The notes beneath the pieces were generated by a model, which searched no databases, was not told the origin of the DNA, and saw only the letters and a list, made by a program, of their open reading frames with translations. From positions 1,302,001 through 1,366,000 of the forward strand of contig NZ_CP071795.1 of NCBI RefSeq assembly GCF_017498485.1: a stretch of 64,000 bases of DNA, written 5' to 3'. Source of the DNA: Polaribacter batillariae (GTDB taxonomy: Bacteria; Bacteroidota; Bacteroidia; Flavobacteriales; Flavobacteriaceae). The translations under genes were made by a program, and so were the position numbers. Shown one piece after another: positions 36,205 to 44,482 of the stretch. Each line of letters opens with the position of its first letter. Positions within the stretch are counted from its first letter, which is position 1.

Positions 36205-36250
36205 CAAAATGTAAAGCGTATTAAAACGCGCTTTACATCAACCGTTGTAA
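36199..36250 (+). other. Short attC-like site after the GH95 gene
   Basis: R'' AAATAAC, arms ATGTAAAGCG / CGCTTTACAT, R' GTTGTAA. The 22 bases from 36244 equal the start of family B cassettes, so 36244/36245 is a true cassette junction. The hairpin could also act as terminator. Confidence 0.7.
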
Positions 36251-36421
36251 AAAACTGGCTGAATTACTCTAAACTGAATTATAAACTAAAAAAGAACCAA
36301 CGGTCTCGTACAACCTTCAGTTACGGGTTTATATGCGTCAATTTTCGGTTTAGCACTGACGTTAGCAATTCCGAGTGGATTCGGACGTAGTCGAATCCGC
36401 CGTAATTACGGTTATACATTG
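36245..36421 (+). repeat. Mini-cassette: deletion derivative of the ORF-less families
   Basis: 177 bp: a family B start (TTGTAAAAAACTGGCTGAAT) fused to a family D-like end (AGAATTATAAACTAAAAAA pattern), then an attC at 36296-36427 with arms GTCTCGTACAACC / GGTTATACAT and R' GTTGGGT. No gene. Confidence 0.65.
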
Positions 36422-36435
36422 TTGGGTATAGTTTT

Positions 36436-36734
36436 TTATTCAGTTATTCTATTTTTTAAATCCATTTGTCCGTGTAAAATTCTCGTAATTTCAATCGTTA
36501 GGTTAACTCGTTTTCGATAAAAAATGATATGTCTGCTTGTTTTAAGTCCGAATAAGTCATTGGTATTCCCTCGTAATTTTTTCCTAAATCAGGATTATTA
36601 GCAATGTCTTGGCAACTATCTAAAAGCAAGTTATAATATCTGTCAGCTTGTTGTTCAGACCACTTTTCAATTGTGTATTCCCAAATTCCAGTCAAATCTT
36701 CAACAGCTTTGTTAGTCAGTTCATATTTAGCCAT
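36436..36734 (-). pseudogene. parE: ParE/RelE-family toxin, frameshifted
   Basis: The open frame gives 78 aa (YELTNKAVEDLTGIWEYTIEKWSEQQADRYY...) and stops at 36498. Restoring one A in a run at 36540-36543 gives the normal ParE ending SRHIIFYRKRV...IEITRILHGQMDLKNR to a stop at 36436-36438. The C-terminal strands with the RILHGxMD signature are needed for activity in this family, so the toxin is probably dead unless the base is a sequencing error. It overlaps parD by 8 nt. It runs opposite to the cassette direction. Confidence 0.8.
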
Positions 36735-36978
36735 TCTTTTTATGTCTAGCTTTTAATTCCTGAAGATGTTTTTCAGGGTTAAAATCGTGTGCAATTCCAC
36801 TGTCAATTCCTTCTTGGATTGCATTTCTCAGAGCAATGACTTTACTTTCTTCGTTTTCTAAAAGTCGAAGTCCAGCTCTAATTACTTCACTTACATTTTT
36901 ATATCGTCCAGCAGAAACTTGGCTACTTACAAATTGGTCAAAATAATTTCCGAGTGATATTGATGTATTTTTACTCAT
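36727..36978 (-). CDS. parD: ParD-family antitoxin
   Basis: 83 aa. A ribbon-helix-helix N-terminus (TSISLGNYFDQFVSSQVSAGRYKNVSEVIRAGLRLLE) binds DNA and the C-terminal tail (KALRNAIQEG...HLQELKARHKKNG) wraps the toxin in this family. It lies first in the operon, as usual, and is intact although its toxin is frameshifted. It occupies the ParDE cassette 36422-37158 in reverse orientation, so it must have its own promoter, probably in the 36979-37030 stretch. Confidence 0.85.
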   Translation of the reverse strand: MSKNTSISLGNYFDQFVSSQVSAGRYKNVSEVIRAGLRLLENEESKVIALRNAIQEGIDSGIAHDFNPEKHLQELKARHKKNG

Positions 36979-37031
36979 AATTCGAACATTTACTCAAAAA
37001 TACCAAAAATTGGTAAGTTTTCCAAATTACA

Positions 37032-37164
37032 CCCAATACCTTTTATGCAAAATTGCTACAGTTAGCCTTATTAAAGTTAATTGCACTTTTGCCTACTGTT
37101 TAATTTTCCTTCGAAAATTCCTCGCAGACAAAATCGTAAATTTCTATAAACAAAGACGTTGGCT
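37032..37164 (+). other. Degenerate attC at the end of the ParDE cassette
   Basis: R'' is ACCCAAT instead of ACCCAAC (the cassette starts TTGGGTAT); arm TTTTATGCAAAATTGC, L' ...AATTTCTATAAACAAAGAC, R' GTTGGCT at 37158-37164. Recognisably a decayed B/C/D-type attC. Confidence 0.75.
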
Positions 37165-37226
37165 TCATTCTGAAGAAAAATCGAACTGAATCGTATTTTA
37201 TGTACATTTATTAAAAGTTTTTTTTA

Positions 37227-37444
37227 ATGGATATTCGAACAACAAAACTTGGACTGCTAAAAACGATTTTGGAGACTGAAAATACTGATTTCATCCAGAA
37301 GGTAGCTGACTTTGTAAAAAAGAAAAAGTTGGTTTTTGGGATGAATTAACCTTACCAAAGCAGTCTGAAATAAAACAAGATATTTAAGAATTGGATAAAA
37401 GCAAAAGTGTTTCATACGAGTCTTTTTTAAAGAAAATTTCTTAA
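37227..37444 (+). pseudogene. Decayed small antitoxin-like gene in the last cassette
   Basis: Reads MDIRTTKLGLLKTILETENTDFIQKVADFVK, then shifts frame in an A run (37316-37321) to GFWDELTLPKQSEIKQDI, a stop, ELDKSKSVSYESFLKKIS and TAA. This is the shape of the short Bacteroidota antitoxins that precede RelE-type toxins (WDEL...I..ID..(R/S)xSYExFLKK). No toxin and no attC follow, so the array ends here. Confidence 0.65.
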
Positions 37445-37566
37445 TAAAAATATTCTTATTTGAACTTGCCGAATCAAAATTTCTAAAGCTATCTTAATAT
37501 TTACTGGAAGAGTGAATTTAAAAACTCGTGACAGTTTATTTCTAAACCAAACGATAAAATCAAAAA

Positions 37567-37598
37567 ATCGCCTAAAAATATGTTTATTTTTAGGCGAT
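37567..37598. terminator. Bidirectional terminator
   Basis: Perfect 14-bp stem ATCGCCTAAAAATA / TATTTTTAGGCGAT with a 4-nt loop, just past the stop of the Spy-like gene on the minus strand. It also marks the boundary between integron remains and core chromosome. Confidence 0.8.
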
Positions 37599-37613
37599 AT
37601 CAATAAACCAAAA

Positions 37614-38057
37614 TTATTTTACTTTTTTCTCCTTTTTACTCTTTTTCATTTTCCGCATCATTTTCTTTCCTTTTATTTTTCTTTTTTTCTGTATTTTAAT
37701 AAACTTCTCAAACTGCTCTTTGTTTAAGATTTCTTTCATGTTATTTTTTAATGCAATTTGGTGGTCTAACATTTTGCTTTTTATGGCATAAATCTCGTTT
37801 GCAGTGGGTCTCTTTTTCTCTTTTATAGCTTCTTTTCTTTTTTCCATAAAAGCTTTTCTTTCTGCCATTTTTGAAGCAATAATAGGTTTAATTCTATTTT
37901 GTTGCTTTTCAGATAAATCTAAAGCCAAGGTCATTTTTTTAATGGCTAAATCTGTATGTTGCTCCACGGTTAACTGTGGTCTTTCTTGATTTCTTTTTCT
38001 TTGTGCTTGTGTCGAAAAAGTAAGTGCGAAAACTAAAATACTTGCTAATTTTTTCAT
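37614..38057 (-). CDS. Spy/CpxP-like secreted protein
   Basis: 147 aa. Signal peptide MKKLASILVFALTFSTQAQ, then a charged helical protein with DLSEKQQNRIKPIIASKMAERKAFMEKRKEAIKEKKR and LNKEQFEKFIKIQKKRK, the two LTxxQ-like helical repeats of Spy/CpxP-type periplasmic proteins. The C-terminal 25 residues are almost all Lys/Met/Arg. Members act as periplasmic chaperones or metal/stress sensors; here the role is inferred from shape only. Confidence 0.65.
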   Translation of the reverse strand: MKKLASILVFALTFSTQAQRKRNQERPQLTVEQHTDLAIKKMTLALDLSEKQQNRIKPIIASKMAERKAFMEKRKEAIKEKKRPTANEIYAIKSKMLDHQIALKNNMKEILNKEQFEKFIKIQKKRKIKGKKMMRKMKKSKKEKKVK

Positions 38058-38165
38058 CTTTTATAAATTTTAATGTGATTATTTTATGCTACTAAGACAT
38101 TTAAAAAGAAGAAAGGTTTAATTGTATTTGCTTAATTAACAATTATTTAAGTGATTTTTATTCGC

Positions 38166-38199
38166 AAAAAAAGCCCAGATTCAATCAAGAATCTGAGCC
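38166..38199 (-). terminator. Terminator of an unidentified minus-strand transcript
   Basis: On the minus strand GGCTCAGATTC / GAATCTGGGC with a 6-nt loop is followed by seven T. No gene ends here: the Spy-like gene begins 110 bp further on. The 38200-38526 stretch upstream has only tiny frames (for example MDCSNCLYK near 38336), so a small RNA or peptide may be made from it. Confidence 0.6.
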
Positions 38200-38526
38200 T
38201 ATCAATAAACTAATCAATCAACCCAAAAAACTAGTTACTGTTTCTTTTTTTATTTTCCTTAGTTCGCCTTTTTTAACTCTTTTATTGCTTTTCTACTTTG
38301 CTTCGTCTTATTTTATATAGGCAATTAGAGCAATCCATAAGGTTTAGTTTTACTTTGTTTCGCAAAAAATAAACTTTAAATCTCCGATTTTTTTCAAGCT
38401 TCAGCAGAAAATACAACTCTTAAAACCAAAATATGCTTATTATTTTTATTATTTATACTTCTTTGACTATTAAAAAATGAAAAGGTTTAAATTTGCAAAA
38501 TCGATTAACAATAATTTAAGAAATTA

Positions 38527-40173
38527 ATGATGCGCAACCTATTTTTATTCTTATTTTTTATTACATCTTCTTTAGTAGCACAAGAACAAGAGAAAGATTC
38601 TATTAAGGTAAACTTAAGCAATCCTCATGCTACTATTTACACCCATTTGTATTTTTTACAATCCGATTCTTACGAGCCTAAAAAAGCTGCAAAAACTATT
38701 TTAGGCTTTAGCGAAGAGAAAGCCATAGAAAAGGCTATAAAAATAAAAAAAGTTTTAGATGGTAAGGGATTGTATGTCGATTTAAATAAGGTTCCTACAA
38801 ACAATAATTTTAAAGATACCATTGGCTATACTTCTTATTATAGATATGTAATCTTTCCTGAAAGAATGCCAGAGATTTATGTCGAAAAAATAGGAGATAA
38901 ATGGTATTACTCTTCGGAAACCGTAGCTAAAATAGATAATTTATACAAAGAGACTTTTCCTTGGTACATTCAAAAATTACAAAGTATAATTCCAATTGCC
39001 GGACATAAAGAATTTTTAGAAATAGAATTATGGCAGTTTGTGGGTTTGTTATTGCTCTTCGTTTTGTCTTATATTGTTTTTTTAATCTCAAAAAAGATTG
39101 CATTTTTTATTTTACAAAAAATAAAATATCTAGTAAATAAAACCACCAACTTAAAAGTAGATGCTGTACTTAAAAAACTGGCTCATCCTATAAGTTTGTT
39201 GTTTATAGTAGCAATTATCGATAAAGTTTTTCCTTCTTTACAGTTTGGTTTAGAAATAAATACTTGGGTGTTTTTGGCTTTAAATATTGCCAAAACCGTA
39301 TTTTGGATTTACGTTTTCTTAAAGCTTGTAAAAGTGATTATGGAAATTTACTCTGAGTTTACAGAAAGAACACATAGTAGATTAGACGACCAATTGGTAC
39401 CAATTGTAAATAATTTTTTTACTGGATTGGTTATTGTACTTGGTATTTTTAAATTGCTTACTTTATTTGGCGTAAATACAACCACAATTTTGGCAGGAGC
39501 TACCATTGGTGGTTTGGCTGTGGCTTTGGCGTCTCAAGACACCGTTAAAAACCTAATAGGAACTTTAATGATTTTTCTTGACAAACCTTTTCATATAGAA
39601 GATTGGATTGAAGCTGGAGAAGTTGTAGGAACTGTCGAAAAAGTAGGTTTTCGTTCTACTAGCGTTCGCGCAGCAGATACGTCTGTATATAAAATACCAA
39701 ACAGTAAATTATCGGAAATTGTTATAAATAATAAGGGTTTACGATTGTTTAGAAGATATAATACCAATTTAGGTTTGCGTTACGATACACCACCAGAATT
39801 AATTGAAGCTTTTGTAAAAGGAGTTCGAGAAATTGTAATTGCGCATCCAGAAACAAGGTCCGATTCTTACAATGTAGAGTTTACAGGTTTTGGAGATTCT
39901 GCTTTGTTAATAATGGTAAACGTTTACTTTAAAAGTTTAGCTTGGGGTGTAGAGCAATCTTCGAAACATAGATTACACATTGCCATTGTAAAATTAGCAA
40001 AAGAATTGGGGGTCGATTTTGCTTTTCCTTCTACTACTGTAACCATAGAACAGTTTCCAGAGAAAAATGGGTTATTGCCAAAATACAATACAGACAAAGA
40101 AAGAATTGCCAATTCTATAGAAAAAGTATTGGCAGAGTTTACGAATGAAAACCCAATTGAATCTAATAATTAA
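38527..40173 (+). CDS. MscS-family mechanosensitive channel
   Basis: 548 aa. Signal peptide (MMRNLFLFLFFITSSLVAQ) and a periplasmic domain of about 150 residues precede about five membrane helices from residue 175. The pore helix and beta domain show the MscS signature GATIGGLAVALASQDTVKNLIGTLMIFLDKPFHIEDWI. The protein opens under membrane tension to release solutes. It ends in a long cytoplasmic MscS alpha/beta domain. It faces ftsZ tail to tail across a strong hairpin terminator. Confidence 0.9.
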   Translation: MMRNLFLFLFFITSSLVAQEQEKDSIKVNLSNPHATIYTHLYFLQSDSYEPKKAAKTILGFSEEKAIEKAIKIKKVLDGKGLYVDLNKVPTNNNFKDTIGYTSYYRYVIFPERMPEIYVEKIGDKWYYSSETVAKIDNLYKETFPWYIQKLQSIIPIAGHKEFLEIELWQFVGLLLLFVLSYIVFLISKKIAFFILQKIKYLVNKTTNLKVDAVLKKLAHPISLLFIVAIIDKVFPSLQFGLEINTWVFLALNIAKTVFWIYVFLKLVKVIMEIYSEFTERTHSRLDDQLVPIVNNFFTGLVIVLGIFKLLTLFGVNTTTILAGATIGGLAVALASQDTVKNLIGTLMIFLDKPFHIEDWIEAGEVVGTVEKVGFRSTSVRAADTSVYKIPNSKLSEIVINNKGLRLFRRYNTNLGLRYDTPPELIEAFVKGVREIVIAHPETRSDSYNVEFTGFGDSALLIMVNVYFKSLAWGVEQSSKHRLHIAIVKLAKELGVDFAFPSTTVTIEQFPEKNGLLPKYNTDKERIANSIEKVLAEFTNENPIESNN

Positions 40174-40278
40174 TAAAATTTTTATTCTGCTTTTTAACAA
40201 TTATACAGCTGAGTTTCTTAGATATTAGTACCTTAAAAAACAGTACACAAAACTGCTGTTGGGGCTTATTTTAAAAAT

Positions 40279-40346
40279 AAAATAGTTCGATTTTTTTTTT
40301 TAGAAAGCTTGCTTATCTGAAGCGAGAAAAAAAATCGAACTATTTT
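40279..40346. terminator. Bidirectional terminator between the MscS gene and ftsZ
   Basis: About 20-bp stem AAAATAGTTCGATTTTTTTT with its exact reverse complement, around a 26-nt loop; T runs on both strands. Confidence 0.85.
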
Positions 40347-40364
40347 TAAATGAGAAAAATGAGT

Positions 40365-42275
40365 TTAATCTACATTATCATGTAAAAAAGAGTTGTTCGA
40401 TTTAAAATCTATTGGGTCGTCTTCTTTTTTAATTGCTGTTTTAGATTGGCTAATTGGAGCATTTACATTTAAATCTACACCTTGCCTTTTATAGGCTGGC
40501 TGACGCTCAATTTCGTCTATATTTTTATTTAACTGATCGTTAAATTTATAGTTGAAACCTTTCATTTTTCTACGTCTTTCTTCAGCTCTTTGTTGTAATT
40601 CCGAAATTGTTAAATCTAAAGGAGAAACTTCTTCGCTTTTCGTTTCAGTTGGGTTTATTTCCGATTGCGAAGTTGCTGTTTTTAATTCAAAACGAATTTC
40701 CTCTTCTTCTACAATCGTTTTATTTTCTTTGATATGAGAGCTTTTTCCAATAGTTGGTTGTGCATCAAAATCTTCTAAAACGTATCTTTTTTCGACCTTT
40801 ATTTCTTCAGGCTCAGAAACTTTTAGTGCTTTTATTGCCTCTTTTTCTTGTAAGTCAAATTTAATTTCATCTTCTTCTTTTGCTTCTGTTTTAGAAGAAT
40901 TTAAAGGCAAATCGAACAATAAATCTGCCTGCATTTGTTGTGGAGCTTCCTCTTTCTCGACTTCGTTTGAACTGGTGTTAATTGATGTAACATCTGTAAT
41001 AATAAAATCGTCATCAGAAAGGGTTTCTAAAGAAATTTCATCATAAGAGACTGGCATATTTGCAATAATTTCTGAAGTTGGAACTAATTCCATTTGCGGA
41101 GAATTTGGCTTTGCAACCGTTTCTACATCATCTTCTAAAGTGTGTATAATTTTCTGTTCTGGAGCATTAGAAATTGGCTGATTTAATGTTGGCGCTTTTG
41201 TGATTGTTTTCTCTCCAAAATCGTATGTTGCTTTTTGCTCGTCTTCTAGCGTGTGTACAATTTTCTTTACTTCTGTATTTGTAATGCTACTTTGTTGGTC
41301 GGCTGCAAAACCAGTCGCAACGATTGTTACAGAAATGGCATCTCCTAATTCTTCGTCTTCTCCAATACCCATAATAATGTTGGCATCGTAACCAGCTTCA
41401 TCTTGTATAAAGTCGTTTATTTCTCCTATTTCATCTAAAGTAACTTCGTTAGAACCAGAAACAATTAATAGCAATACGTTTTTAGCGCCTGTAATTTTAT
41501 TGTCATTTAATAGTGGTGAATCCAATGCTTTTATAATGGCTGTTTTCGCTCTGTCTTGGCCTTCTTCTTTTGCAGACCCCATAATGGCAGTTCCGCTATT
41601 AGAAAGTACGGTTTTTGCATCGTGCAAGTCGATATTTTGTTTGTAGTGATGTGTAATTACTTCTGCAATTCCACGAGAAGCTGTAGATAAAACCTCGTCT
41701 GCTTTCGAGAAACCTGCTTTAAAACCAAGGTTTCCGTAAACTTCACGTAATTTATTATTGTTTATTACAATTAAAGAATCTACATTTTGTCGCAGTTGAT
41801 CGATACCTAATTGGGCCTGTTTTAAACGTCTTCTACCTTCGAAAGCAAATGGCATTGTTACGATACCAACCGTAAGAATGTCCATATCTTTTGCAATTTT
41901 GGCAATAATTGGTGCTGCTCCTGTTCCTGTTCCACCTCCCATTCCTGCAGTAATAAACACCATTTTTGTTTGGGTATTTAACATTTGCTGAATTTCCTGT
42001 AAACTTTCTTTGGCTGCTTGTGCACCTATTTCTGGATTTGCTCCTGCTCCTAAACCCGAAGTTAAGTTAGCCCCCAACTGAATTTTATTAGGCACTGGAC
42101 TGTTCTCTAAAGCTTGTGCATCTGTATTACAAATTACAAAGTCCACCCCTCTAATTTGTTGTGTGTACATATGGTTTACTGCATTGCTTCCACCACCACC
42201 AACACCAATTACTTTAATGGTGTTCGATTGTGTTTTGGGCATGTCAAATGAAATGTTATCGAATTCTGCGCTCAT
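40365..42275 (-). CDS. ftsZ: Cell division GTPase FtsZ
   Basis: 636 aa. The tubulin signature GGGTGTG is at 113-119, with VGGGGSNAVNHMY near 24-36 and T7 loop residues NDFIQDEAGYDANIIMG. FtsZ polymerises into the Z ring. The C-terminal 300 residues are a long acidic, low-complexity linker (many Glu/Lys) ending in SNNSFLHDNVD, longer than the 380-400 residues of most FtsZ but normal for Flavobacteriaceae. Last gene of the dcw cluster; 128 bp separate it from ftsA and contain a direct repeat of ACTGAAAACTGT. Confidence 0.97.
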   Translation of the reverse strand: MSAEFDNISFDMPKTQSNTIKVIGVGGGGSNAVNHMYTQQIRGVDFVICNTDAQALENSPVPNKIQLGANLTSGLGAGANPEIGAQAAKESLQEIQQMLNTQTKMVFITAGMGGGTGTGAAPIIAKIAKDMDILTVGIVTMPFAFEGRRRLKQAQLGIDQLRQNVDSLIVINNNKLREVYGNLGFKAGFSKADEVLSTASRGIAEVITHHYKQNIDLHDAKTVLSNSGTAIMGSAKEEGQDRAKTAIIKALDSPLLNDNKITGAKNVLLLIVSGSNEVTLDEIGEINDFIQDEAGYDANIIMGIGEDEELGDAISVTIVATGFAADQQSSITNTEVKKIVHTLEDEQKATYDFGEKTITKAPTLNQPISNAPEQKIIHTLEDDVETVAKPNSPQMELVPTSEIIANMPVSYDEISLETLSDDDFIITDVTSINTSSNEVEKEEAPQQMQADLLFDLPLNSSKTEAKEEDEIKFDLQEKEAIKALKVSEPEEIKVEKRYVLEDFDAQPTIGKSSHIKENKTIVEEEEIRFELKTATSQSEINPTETKSEEVSPLDLTISELQQRAEERRRKMKGFNYKFNDQLNKNIDEIERQPAYKRQGVDLNVNAPISQSKTAIKKEDDPIDFKSNNSFLHDNVD

Positions 42276-42403
42276 AATAACGTAATTTTAATATTTTTTT
42301 CTTTTTACTCTTTTCTTATAAATCTGTTTCAGATTTCAAACTTCCAACTTTTCAACGTTACATTTTTAACTGAAAACTGTTACTGAAAACTGTAAACTTT
42401 TTT

Positions 42404-43750
42404 CTACTCTGCATTGTCTAAGAAATCTTTTAAGCCTTCTGTAAATTTTTCGAAAAAAGATTTCTTTTTTTTCTTTTTAGGCTTTGGTTCTTCTACAATT
42501 GGCGGGGTTTCTTCTTCTAAAGTTTGTGAACTTTCTACCTCTATAATTTGCTCAATTGCTTCTTCTATTTCTACCTCTTCTTCTTTGGTATGTCTGTTTA
42601 AACCTTCCATTAGCAAACCAACTGCAGTTGCATAAGCAGGGCTCGATAAAATATCATCGGAATCTCCTGCCAAATGTTCGTTAGGAAAACCAATTCTTGC
42701 GTCCATACCTGTGATATACTCTACTAATTGACGCAAATGTTTTAATTGAGAACCACCACCTGTTAACACAATTCCTGCAATTAATTTTCCTTTTGCGGTC
42801 TCGTGTCCATAATTTTTTATTTCTAAATACACATGTTCTATAATTTCTTGAACTCTCGCATGTATAATTTTAGATAAATTTTTAAGTGTAATTTCTTTGG
42901 GCTCTCTACCTCTTAAACCTGGTATTGAAACGATTTCTGTTTCTTTATTTTCTCCTGGCCAAGCAGAACCAAACTTAATTTTTAACAACTCTGCTTGTTT
43001 TTCTATAATAGAACAGCCTTCTTTAATATCGTCTGTTATTACATTTCCTCCAAACGGAATTACTGCTGTATGACGAATAATTCCGTCTTTAAAAATGGCC
43101 AAGTCTGTGGTTCCACCACCTATATCAATCAATGCTACTCCTGCTTCTTTTTCTTCTTGACTTAAAACGGCATCTGCAGAAGCCAAAGGTTCTAAAGTAA
43201 TGTCACTTAACCCTAAACCTGCACTTTTTACACAACGCCCTATATTTCTAATAGAAGAAACTTGCCCAACAACTACATGAAAATTCGCTTCTAAACGGCC
43301 TCCATACATGCCTATGGGTTCTTTAATATCTGCTTGAGAATCTACCTTAAATTCTTGTGGTAGTACATGAATTATTTCTTCTCCAGGCAACATTACTAAC
43401 TTATGAACTTGGTTTACTAAATTCTCGATATCTAAATCTTCTATTACCTCGTCTGCATTGTTTCTTGTAATATAATCTGAATGATGTAAACTTCTAATAT
43501 GTTGGCCAGCAATACCTACAACAACATCTTCTATTTTAACTCCTGATACACTTTCTGCTTCATCTACTGCTTGCTGAATCGATTGAATTGTTTGTGTAAT
43601 GTTACTTACAACACCCCGTTTTACACCCAAACTTTTCGCTTTACCAATACCAACAACTTCTATTTTGTTGTATTCGTTTTTACGACCAATCATGGCAACA
43701 ATTTTGGTTGTACCAATGTCTAAACCAACAGCTATTTTATTGTTTTCCAT
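42404..43750 (-). CDS. ftsA: Cell division protein FtsA
   Basis: 448 aa. Actin-fold ATPase: phosphate-1 loop GLDIGTTKIVAMIG near the N-terminus, phosphate-2 IDIGGGTTDLAIF, and VLTGGGSQLKHL. FtsA tethers FtsZ to the membrane; the Lys-rich end KKKKKKSFFEKFTEGLKDFLDNAE looks like the expected membrane-binding amphipathic helix. Seven codons after ftsQ, in the same operon. Confidence 0.97.
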   Translation of the reverse strand: MENNKIAVGLDIGTTKIVAMIGRKNEYNKIEVVGIGKAKSLGVKRGVVSNITQTIQSIQQAVDEAESVSGVKIEDVVVGIAGQHIRSLHHSDYITRNNADEVIEDLDIENLVNQVHKLVMLPGEEIIHVLPQEFKVDSQADIKEPIGMYGGRLEANFHVVVGQVSSIRNIGRCVKSAGLGLSDITLEPLASADAVLSQEEKEAGVALIDIGGGTTDLAIFKDGIIRHTAVIPFGGNVITDDIKEGCSIIEKQAELLKIKFGSAWPGENKETEIVSIPGLRGREPKEITLKNLSKIIHARVQEIIEHVYLEIKNYGHETAKGKLIAGIVLTGGGSQLKHLRQLVEYITGMDARIGFPNEHLAGDSDDILSSPAYATAVGLLMEGLNRHTKEEEVEIEEAIEQIIEVESSQTLEEETPPIVEEPKPKKKKKKSFFEKFTEGLKDFLDNAE

Positions 43751-43756
43751 TTTGAT

Positions 43757-44482
43757 TTATTTTGTGCACACAACTTGGTTGTGATATTTTACATTAATGG
43801 TTTTATATTCTTGAATCGTTTTGTCTTTAAATGTCGTGTTGTAAAATGCTTTTAACTTCTTAAATTTCACTTCGACGTTAGTTAATGTTCCAAAATCGAT
43901 TTTATAATCTCCGCTTCTAACAGAAAATTCATACTCGTTAGTGTCGTATTTTTGAATTCCGACAACTTCTTTCTGCAGAAAATTATCTGCTAATATATAG
44001 CGAACTAAAGGCAAAATTTCTTTTACATCTTTATCGCTTTTTACACCAGAAACAAGCAATACTCTTGCAGAATAATTGCTCGATAACGGTACTTTTACCC
44101 CTTGTCTATCAACATAATAAGAACCCTTATCTGTAATAATTCTTACAATTGGCGTACGTTGTTTTATGGTAGATTTTAACACGCCATCGATGCTTAAAAA
44201 CACTGCCGCTTTTTCTACATAAGGATTTTTGGATACGTTATTCTCTAATTTGTATAAATCTATCACAGATTTTGCTTGGTTTTTCACTGTGGTATCATTT
44301 TGTATTAACAATTTATTAACCATGGCGTGTGTTAAAAAATGATTGTCTCCAGCCTCAAATTCAACTTCTATTTTCGATATTTTTTTTCGTTCGTTTCTCT
44401 TTGAAGAAAAACTATACAAAAATGCTAAACACCCTGTTAACACTGCAAATAACAAATATTTTAATAACTTTTTAAACTTCAT
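43757..44482 (-). CDS. ftsQ: Cell division protein FtsQ
   Basis: 241 aa. One N-terminal membrane helix (LLKYLLFAVLTGCLAFLYSF) and a periplasmic part with a POTRA-like start (ISKIEVEFEAGDNHFLTHAMVNKLL) and FtsQ domain (VEKAAVFLSIDGVLKSTIKQRTPIVRI...YVDRQG). It links the early and late divisome. Its start overlaps the murC stop by 11 nt, so the two are translationally coupled. Confidence 0.92.
   Translation of the reverse strand: MKFKKLLKYLLFAVLTGCLAFLYSFSSKRNERKKISKIEVEFEAGDNHFLTHAMVNKLLIQNDTTVKNQAKSVIDLYKLENNVSKNPYVEKAAVFLSIDGVLKSTIKQRTPIVRIITDKGSYYVDRQGVKVPLSSNYSARVLLVSGVKSDKDVKEILPLVRYILADNFLQKEVVGIQKYDTNEYEFSVRSGDYKIDFGTLTNVEVKFKKLKAFYNTTFKDKTIQEYKTINVKYHNQVVCTK

Noticed and set aside
36296..36427. 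Minus-oriented attC belonging to ParDE
   Set aside because: The plus reading fits the GTTRRRY core better (GTTGGGT), and the ParDE cassette start then pairs with the degenerate attC at 37032-37164.
172..37158. CRISPR array
   Set aside because: The repeats are 50-200 bp hairpin sites ending unequal cassettes, not short direct repeats with uniform spacers, and no cas genes are present.
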